Source: Ancylobacter tetraedralis (GTDB lineage: Bacteria; Pseudomonadota; Alphaproteobacteria; Rhizobiales; Xanthobacteraceae). From it: a DNA stretch of 64,000 bases. The position numbers and the translations under genes were made by a program. The notes below the pieces were generated by a model, which saw only the letters and a list, made by a program, of their open reading frames with translations, did no database searches and was not told the origin of the DNA. The DNA lies in assembly GCF_014195655.1 (NCBI RefSeq), contig NZ_JACICD010000003.1:186001-250000 (forward strand), in the 5' to 3' direction. This document shows, piece by piece, positions 62,818 through 64,000 of this stretch. How positions within the stretch are numbered: the stretch's first letter is position 1; the number at the start of each line of letters is the position of its first letter.

Positions 62818-63001
62818 GGCCCGCCGGTCGAGTTCGATATCGGCGTCACACACACCGCTTCCGCGCGGGTGCAGATCGTCCGCTCACGATGGCGTAGACG
62901 CACGCGCCCACGTGCGAGACGAAATGGCAGACTTCCCAGTCATCGCGCTGACATCCGCGCGCACTACCGAGGGGCAGCTAATCCATTCGGGAGATACCGG
63001 G

Positions 63002-64000
63002 ATGCGCCGACTGCTTGCGGCCCTCGCAACCACCACCTGCCTGATAGCCGCCGCGGATGCCGCGACCGTCTATCCGCTCGACCGCGCCACGATCCTCGCC
63101 GGCTCGCCCTTCGACTTCAAGGTCGAGTTCGACGCCGTCGTGAAGCCCGCTGATGTGAGCGTGACGATCAATGGCGAGCCGGCCGAGAAGGTGCTCGGCA
63201 AGGCGCCCGAGTTCATCGAGAAGGAGAAGGGCGTCGAAGCCACGGCGGTTCTCCTGCGCGCCGTGAACATCGCGGCCCCCGGCACCTACAAGGTCGAGGC
63301 CAAGGCCGGCAACGAGACCAAGGCGGTGACCTGGAACGTCTACGGCACCCCGGCCACCGCGAAGGCGAAGAACGTCATCTTCTTCCTCGGCGACGGCCTC
63401 TCGGTCGCGCACCGCACCGGCGCCCGCCTGATGTCGAAGGGCATGCACGAAGGCAAGGCCGATGGCCGCCTGAACCTCGACGACATCCCGCCGGTTGCCT
63501 TCATCGGCACGTCGGCCACCAACGCCATCGCCACCGACAGCGCCAACACGATGTCGGCCTATATGACCGGCCACAAGACGGCGGTGAACGCCATCGGCGT
63601 CTATGCCGACCGCACCAAGGACGTGCTCGACGACCCGCGCGTCGAGAACATGGCCGAGGCGCTGCGCCGCACCGGCAAGAAGTCGATCGGCCTCGTCGTC
63701 ACTTCCGAGGTCGAGGACGCGACCCCGGCCGCCGTGATCGGCCACACCCGCGCCCGCGCCGAGAAGGCCGTTCTGGTCGAGCAGCTGTTCGAGGTGAAGC
63801 CGGACATCATCCTCGGCGGCGGCTCGGCCTATTTCCTGCCCAAGGCCACGCCGGGCTCCAAGCGCAAGGACGAGAAGGACTACATCGCCCTGTTCCGCGA
63901 CCAGGGCTACACGCTTGCCACCACCAAGGAAGAGCTGGCCAGCGCGGCCGGCAGCAATTCCGGCAAGATCCTCGGCCTGTTCCACACCGGCAACCTCGAT
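63002..64000 (+). CDS. Alkaline phosphatase, PhoA-like (3' end outside window)
   Basis: Visible 333 residues of an exported phosphomonoesterase. A Sec signal (LLAALATTTCLIAAADA) is followed by an N-terminal beta-sandwich-like domain (about 22-118), then the catalytic domain with D131 (FFLGDG), the phosphorylated S180 in IATDSANTMSAYMTGHK and DATPAAVIGHTRAR supplying metal ligands. It should release phosphate from esters in the periplasm. GGGAG precedes the ATG by about 7 bases. The reading frame is open at the right window edge. Confidence 0.9.
   Translation, partial: MRRLLAALATTTCLIAAADAATVYPLDRATILAGSPFDFKVEFDAVVKPADVSVTINGEPAEKVLGKAPEFIEKEKGVEATAVLLRAVNIAAPGTYKVEAKAGNETKAVTWNVYGTPATAKAKNVIFFLGDGLSVAHRTGARLMSKGMHEGKADGRLNLDDIPPVAFIGTSATNAIATDSANTMSAYMTGHKTAVNAIGVYADRTKDVLDDPRVENMAEALRRTGKKSIGLVVTSEVEDATPAAVIGHTRARAEKAVLVEQLFEVKPDIILGGGSAYFLPKATPGSKRKDEKDYIALFRDQGYTLATTKEELASAAGSNSGKILGLFHTGNLD

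Overview
The window is G+C-rich chromosomal DNA with tightly packed operons, many ATGA/GTGA start-stop overlaps, Tat-type signal peptides, polyamine-type ABC importers and a FecIR-controlled siderophore system. This fits an alphaproteobacterium, probably Hyphomicrobiales of the Xanthobacteraceae type. That placement is inferred from style and content; no rRNA or other marker gene is present. I saw no tRNA, rRNA, CRISPR array, insertion sequence or prophage.

Layout: (1) 1-6662, a leftward operon with a peptide/nickel-type ABC importer (permease cut by the window start), a phosphodiesterase of the alkaline phosphatase superfamily and phosphonoacetate hydrolase, with a divergent LysR regulator. 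(2) 6694-15451, a siderophore operon (FhuC-like ATPase, siderophore esterase, fused FhuB-like permease, FhuD-like binding protein, TonB receptor) plus FecR/FecI surface signalling. (3) 15630-21012, a PotABCD-type ABC importer followed by a cysteine hydrolase and a ribokinase-like kinase. (4) 21242-30719, a complete nicotinate degradation cluster nicX-F-E-D-C facing divergent nicR-A-B, with catalytic residues preserved throughout. (5) 30743-35610, two glycoside hydrolases (GH63/MGH1-like and GH106-like). (6) 35654-50588, the most unusual region. A GntR regulator and a glycosyltransferase diverge from a 13-gene operon holding a second Pot-type importer, a second related glycosyltransferase, three small cupins of one family, an AmgK-like sugar-1-kinase, two aldehyde dehydrogenases, a free-standing GlmU-type uridylyltransferase domain and a PuuB-like FAD amine oxidase. 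(7) 50647-56737, a TetR-controlled RND efflux system with two adaptor lipoproteins. (8) 57575-62714, a Tat-exported molybdenum hydroxylase with its [2Fe-2S] and dihaem cytochrome subunits and an exported protein of unknown function. (9) 63002-64000, the first part of an alkaline phosphatase.

How the genes may work together: regions 3 and 4 look like uptake and full breakdown of a pyridine compound to maleate/fumarate. Region 6, possibly with region 5, looks like an undescribed catabolic route in which an imported amine is glycosylated, oxidised to aldehyde and then acid, and deglycosylated. The released sugar would be returned to the glycosyltransferase through the C1 kinase and the uridylyltransferase. 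This would be a sugar-protected counterpart of the gamma-glutamyl-protected Puu putrescine pathway. The enzyme families are read from sequence; the pathway is inference.
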